The position numbers were made by a program, and so were the translations under genes. A stretch of DNA of 21,523 nucleotides from Coptodactyla brooksi (taxonomy: Eukaryota; Arthropoda; Insecta; Coleoptera; Scarabaeidae), in contig JAWQRM010000555.1 in assembly GCA_033557675.1 (NCBI GenBank), forward strand, positions 1 to 21,523, read 5' to 3'. The notes beneath the pieces were generated by a model. It saw only the letters and a program-made list of their open reading frames with translations, was not told the DNA's origin and searched no databases. Positions 17,990 through 21,523 of the stretch are shown here, piece by piece (positions within the stretch are counted from its first letter, which is position 1; each line of letters begins with the position of its first letter).

Positions 17990-18030
17990 AAAATTTTCTA
18001 AAAGTGTCCACAATTAATTCCACTAGTGTA
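17990..18030. repeat. Short dispersed motif shared with 3035-3075
   Basis: ACAATTAATTCCACTAGT, followed by a few similar bases, occurs here and in LRRC49 intron 2 near 3050. Read in reverse it resembles ends of Tc1-like elements (GGAATTAATTGTGGACAC). Too short to classify. Confidence 0.35.
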
Positions 18031-18721
18031 GGTAACTGTAATTTTGTACTACAAGTGCTCATGAGCATTGAGCACTTTTTGAGCATTTGAGTATTGAAAT
18101 AAAATATAAAGTTGTTGCAATTTGGAGGAAAATAAACTGTGCTATTTTCACCGTACATTTTGTATAATTGTCTGTTAAGGTTGCAAGATGCTGACGCAAG
18201 CGAAATACTTGTATAAATTTCGGTGGCCACTGTACATAAATTAGGGCATGAATCTCTAGTTAATCTAACTGAGGATTGGCCCAATATTTATTCGCTTTCG
18301 GCTAATTTCGCAAATTCAGCTGGTTACAAACGTAATTTGCATGAGTTCGGAGCAAATTGATCACGTTCGCGTTCCCATATCCAAATAAATTTTATGGTAA
18401 CAACGGAACAAATTTCGGTAGCAATTGCAGCAGTTTTGCATTCTAAAAGCAAACGCAGCTGAAAGTTATTCAACATTTGATTACAGACGGAACATTTGGA
18501 TTTTCGTTTGTCTAAACACGTTCAATAATGTTATCATCATATTCAAAAAATGTGTATTTGTGACAACATTTAACACAATGTGATATTAGAAGAAAATTTA
18601 ATCATTAAAAATATGCTAGTTATATTAAAAACAAAACATCGAAATTGGTTGTTGAATAAAATACCTAGCCTGCTAATTTTTTTTTGGCGAAACATATAGG
18701 CAAAGAATTTATTTCCTTTAC

Positions 18722-18860
18722 AGTGATGGGTTTGAAACCTCCGACTTTGTAACGAAATTAAACAATTATCACCATTACACCAAAACATCTCCTAAAGTTG
18801 AGGGTTTGGAACCTTTGGCTTTCTAACAAAGTAAAACGAAGTCACTACTACACCAAAATT
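18722..18860 (-). repeat. Two tandem tRNA-like units
   Basis: On the minus strand, 18860-18793 has TTTTGGTGTAGTAGTGAC (A-box-like), then GAAAGCCAAAGGTTCCAAAC, then CC (B-box-like). 18787-18722 repeats the plan with TTTTGGTGTAATGGTGAT and AAAGTCGGAGGTTTCAAACC. Spacing between boxes is tRNA-like. They lie directly downstream of hammerhead-like copy 3 on the same strand. Neither forms a convincing complete tRNA. Confidence 0.55.
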
Positions 18861-19025
18861 TGTAGAGAGGATCTCGACGCACGTTTCGCTAACCAAGTTA
18901 GCATCACCAGGAGCGATGAGAGGCTAACTACTAGCTAACCTAAGACGCTATATACATATTAAAAGGCGACGCTTAATTGATTCTTAATTGGTTTCCGCAA
19001 CCAATAGGAAACCAATTAAGCGTTT
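18835..19025 (-). repeat. Repeat carrying hammerhead-like copy 3
   Basis: Homologous to 11845-12030. Within it, minus-strand 18914-18872 keeps stem II, GAAA and the GTC triplet. The core box is CTGGTGA (conserved A changed to G) and stem I is cut to 3 bp, so it is probably inactive. The 3' part holds two copies of a CCAATTAAG / CCAATAGGAAACC motif. Confidence 0.7.
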
Positions 19026-19029
19026 CCTT

Positions 19030-20080
19030 AGCTTATCCCCAATACCCGCTTACACAAATTCTCCCCGTATAGCGTTTCCCGTCCCCGTGTTATCTAGCCT
19101 AAGGATACAGGGCCAGGGGCTCTGTATCCTTAGTGTTCCGTGTTCCGATAAATAGAAGAAATGAAAGACTACATGAACACATCAGCGAAAACATGCAAAT
19201 TGATTATAAGGCTATCTATTATAATAGGAAACTAGTATTTGATTCAGAATAATTGAGTCCTGTGTTTGAAAGCTTATATTTTCGAAACTACTCTATCGAA
19301 AAAATTGAAGAAAACCTCGTCACACTCGGCATTTATTTTTTAATATTATACCCAAAAATTTAGTTTTCTTTATGCCCAGTTTACCTGCAGCTCGCGATGA
19401 AAGCAAAAAAGTGTCAATTCTTTCCGAGCAAATGCCCACCAATTTTTTTCTTGCAAAATGATCACTTAAAATTACGAAACTTGGACTGGACATAGGCTCT
19501 ACCTGGGACTCCTTTGACATGCAATATCTAATTTTATTAATTAGGGAAATTAAGGTAATAATTATTAATAGTGTACTAGTCAATTAAGTGAGTTTTATTA
19601 TTATCATTATTTTACATAATTTCATTTTGAATTTACTTCATGCCATTACAACTTGTTTTTCCCGTATCCGCTGATATCTCCTGATCCGAATGAATTAATC
19701 ATGTCATTATATGTGTTATTCTCTAACCCGGTGGCGAATTTCTCAACATGAACTGTGATAAAGGTACGCCTTATCGCTAGTTAGTGGCCGCCCACAAGTC
19801 CAATTGGATTTCGGACCTCACGGAGATTATTGCAGGACTACAACACTGTTGAAAAAAATAAAAATGTACGAATCGCGATTAGAGTCGGTCTGTGACCTAT
19901 TAGGTCAGATGCTGATACCTAAATGGCAGTTCGCTTGCAGCTCTCCTATCAAAGCCTGCCAGCGTTCTACAACCCGTTAATTAGTTGTCAGTTTTGCTAA
20001 TTTAGTTATTAAATTAATTATAAATTCGGTTCACTCTCTTACTGGAATTTTCACAGTGACGTAACGTGACTTTGGAAAAG
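19030..20080. other. No gene recognised
   Basis: About 1 kb. A G/C-richer patch at 19040-19150 includes GGATACAGGGCCAGGGGCTC and a TGTATCCTTAG inverted partner. A unique-looking stretch at 19780-19980 has no recognised coding. The minus-strand 87-codon frame at 19320-19583 has no domain. Confidence 0.4.
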
Positions 20081-20088
20081 TTAAGTTT

Positions 20089-20108
20089 GTGTGTGTGTGT
20101 GTGCGTGT
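20089..20108. repeat. (GT)n microsatellite
   Basis: About ten GT units with one interruption. Confidence 0.85.
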
Positions 20109-20109
20109 T

Positions 20110-21170
20110 CGACTTTGTAAGTTGTAGCTGCCCTTGATAGATCGACCTGCGAACTGTAAGTTCTAGTTTTCAGATACCTCATTTAAAGCTGAAAGTTAGT
20201 TTTCGATCTACTTAGCAGGCATAATTAAATTATTGGATAAATAAGTCTGTTCATTACCGTTTTTGATGATGCATGTTTAAGACATTCATAAGTTTCTTAA
20301 ATTTCGGTTAATATGGAATATTTGTTATTCAAAATGAACCTAAAGGTATATGATCATGATTTTTTCTTGGAAAGAGCTATAGAGTAGAACTATGCTTATA
20401 CAGTAAGTCATCTTGTTCACCAACTTATAAGTGGACTATCAACTTGTATCTTAATCTTTCCAAATTAGCACACACGTATTATTTGTCTTAAAAAGGGATT
20501 GTTGTGTTGAAACTTTCGGTTTCTGAAATACGAATATTAGAACGAATACGTATTTTTCCTGCTTTGCCGTTTTTACGACCTACGGCAATTTTTGGAGCAA
20601 AGTTTATTTCGATAATGCAGGGTGTTCCAGTATGACTTTTCCTACTCGGATATTTCGAAATTGGTAAGAGATTTCGTTTCAGGAGAAAAACTGTCATGTA
20701 ATGTAAATAAAGAGTTGTATGTCATACTAAGAGCTGGCACTCACACACATACAGCGGGTGACCAAAAAATGAATTTATATATTTTTTTAAATAGAATAAC
20801 GTACTTTTTTCATAGAAGTTTGATTTATGGTTTCATAACAAAATTTTTGAAATAAATCAATAAATGCGTTCGAGTTCAGCGCTATGCAAAAATGTATGCA
20901 ATTGCTTATCATAATAATAAACAGATTTTGTTGATATTTTGTAAATAATTAATTTTGACTAATATGCTCATTTAATATGACCATGTGCCCTATCCATCTG
21001 GGAAATGAAGAGGGAGACCTTAGATTTGCAAGTACTCCATCTTATTGAACGAACAATGAATGTGGAGTATGCAAAGATACTTTCTTCAACAAACCTAGTA
21101 GTATTTCGCTTAGGAAATATAGGCATCTTTCACCAGTCAGCATTCCTTGATAGAAGTAATTTAAATAAAA
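20110..21170. other. No gene recognised
   Basis: AT-rich. TGCAGGGTGTTCC at 20617-20629 resembles a motif found at ends of several insect DNA transposons, but no partner end can be fixed. All frames are under 80 codons with no domains. Confidence 0.4.
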
Positions 21171-21173
21171 ATA

Positions 21174-21190
21174 ATATATATATATATATA
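21174..21190. repeat. (TA)n microsatellite
   Basis: Uninterrupted TA repeats immediately before the next repeat-like block. Confidence 0.85.
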
Positions 21191-21523
21191 CCGGTGTCCC
21201 ACCGGGAACTACTTCGATCGATTTAAAACTATAATTAGGAAAAATCTGAAAATTTGGCAATATACTAATATCGATGGGGGCCATATGGCTAAAATATTTT
21301 CAACATGGTGGTACTTCCGGTTATACAGAACTAAGTGCCTACTTGCTTATTTTAAACGAAAACCCTATATATTATTACATTTTTGGATTCTACGCAACAT
21401 TCTAGATAGATTTCGTGTATCATGTCTTATACCTAAGTCTAAGCGTTTTTGAGATATTCAAATTTTTATGTCAAAAATCACGTTTGCAGGCCCTAAAATA
21501 ACTATCAACTTTTCCTATAAGGA
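21191..21523. repeat. Probable dispersed repeat cut by the window edge
   Basis: A block with GGTGGTACTTCCGGTTATAC, AAGTGCCTACTTGCTTATTT and ACCCTATATATTATTACATT. The CCGGT/ACCGG pieces and the degenerate (AC)CCTGTATAT-like motif recall noncoding ends of insect DNA transposons with CAGGGTGTTCC termini. This is pattern recall, not alignment. It has no coding capacity. Confidence 0.35.

Noticed and set aside
17943..18284. 113-codon minus-strand frame
   Set aside because: No recognisable domain, low-complexity composition and no gene context; considered chance, although part overlaps a possible Tc1-like end motif.
1..21523. CRISPR arrays, bacterial operons, riboswitches
   Set aside because: No regular spacer-repeat arrays or Shine-Dalgarno-led gene clusters are present; introns and transposon types show eukaryotic nuclear DNA.

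Overview
This window looks like nuclear DNA from an insect. It is AT-rich and its genes have small spliced exons with GT-AG introns. The intergenic DNA is full of decayed cut-and-paste transposons of types common in insects: piggyBac, mariner, other Tc1/mariner-like DDE families, and TA-flanked MITEs. A beetle would fit, but the sequence does not settle the order. Nothing is bacterial or viral. Only two host genes are supported, both on the + strand in the first 10 kb. The remaining ~11.5 kb looks like accessory, repeat-derived DNA.

Region 1 (1-172): the end of a piggyBac-like element abutting a TTAA target. It lies next to a decayed hammerhead-like repeat (221-261).

Region 2 (562-7684): the 3' five coding exons of LRRC49, a leucine-rich-repeat subunit of the tubulin polyglutamylase complex. 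The exons are 562-840, 898-1743, 3632-4298, 4354-4587 and 7490-7684; all junctions keep frame, giving 739 residues. The amino end lies upstream of the window. The two long introns carry paired, same-orientation repeats that look like two old copies of one piggyBac-like element. The second copy is split by a 216-bp MITE with TA flanks and by a DDE_3-type transposase remnant.

Region 3 (7685-8432): a short intergenic gap with two tail-to-tail copies of a tRNA-derived SINE, then the promoter-proximal DNA of the next gene with a CACGTG E-box.

Region 4 (8433-9884): intact, intronless AATF (Che-1/Traube/Bfr2 family), a nucleolar ribosome-biogenesis protein. LRRC49 and AATF have no known shared pathway, so their adjacency is probably incidental.

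Region 5 (9900-21523): no host gene is supported. It holds tRNA-like and hairpin repeats (10.2-10.4 kb), a second copy of the DDE_3 transposase remnant (10.7-11.5 kb), and a hammerhead-ribozyme-like sequence with all core boxes present (11881-11923, minus strand). It also holds a 2.3-kb element with ~570-bp inverted repeats around a broken transposase (12528-14817), a mariner remnant (16.3-16.6 kb), a 382-bp foldback element (17360-17741), a third hammerhead-like copy beside two tandem tRNA-like units (18.7-19.0 kb), and simple repeats.

The most notable signal is the set of three same-strand hammerhead-ribozyme-like repeats. Each is followed on that strand by a Pol III A-box-like or tRNA-like sequence, which suggests a ribozyme-carrying retroelement or SINE family.
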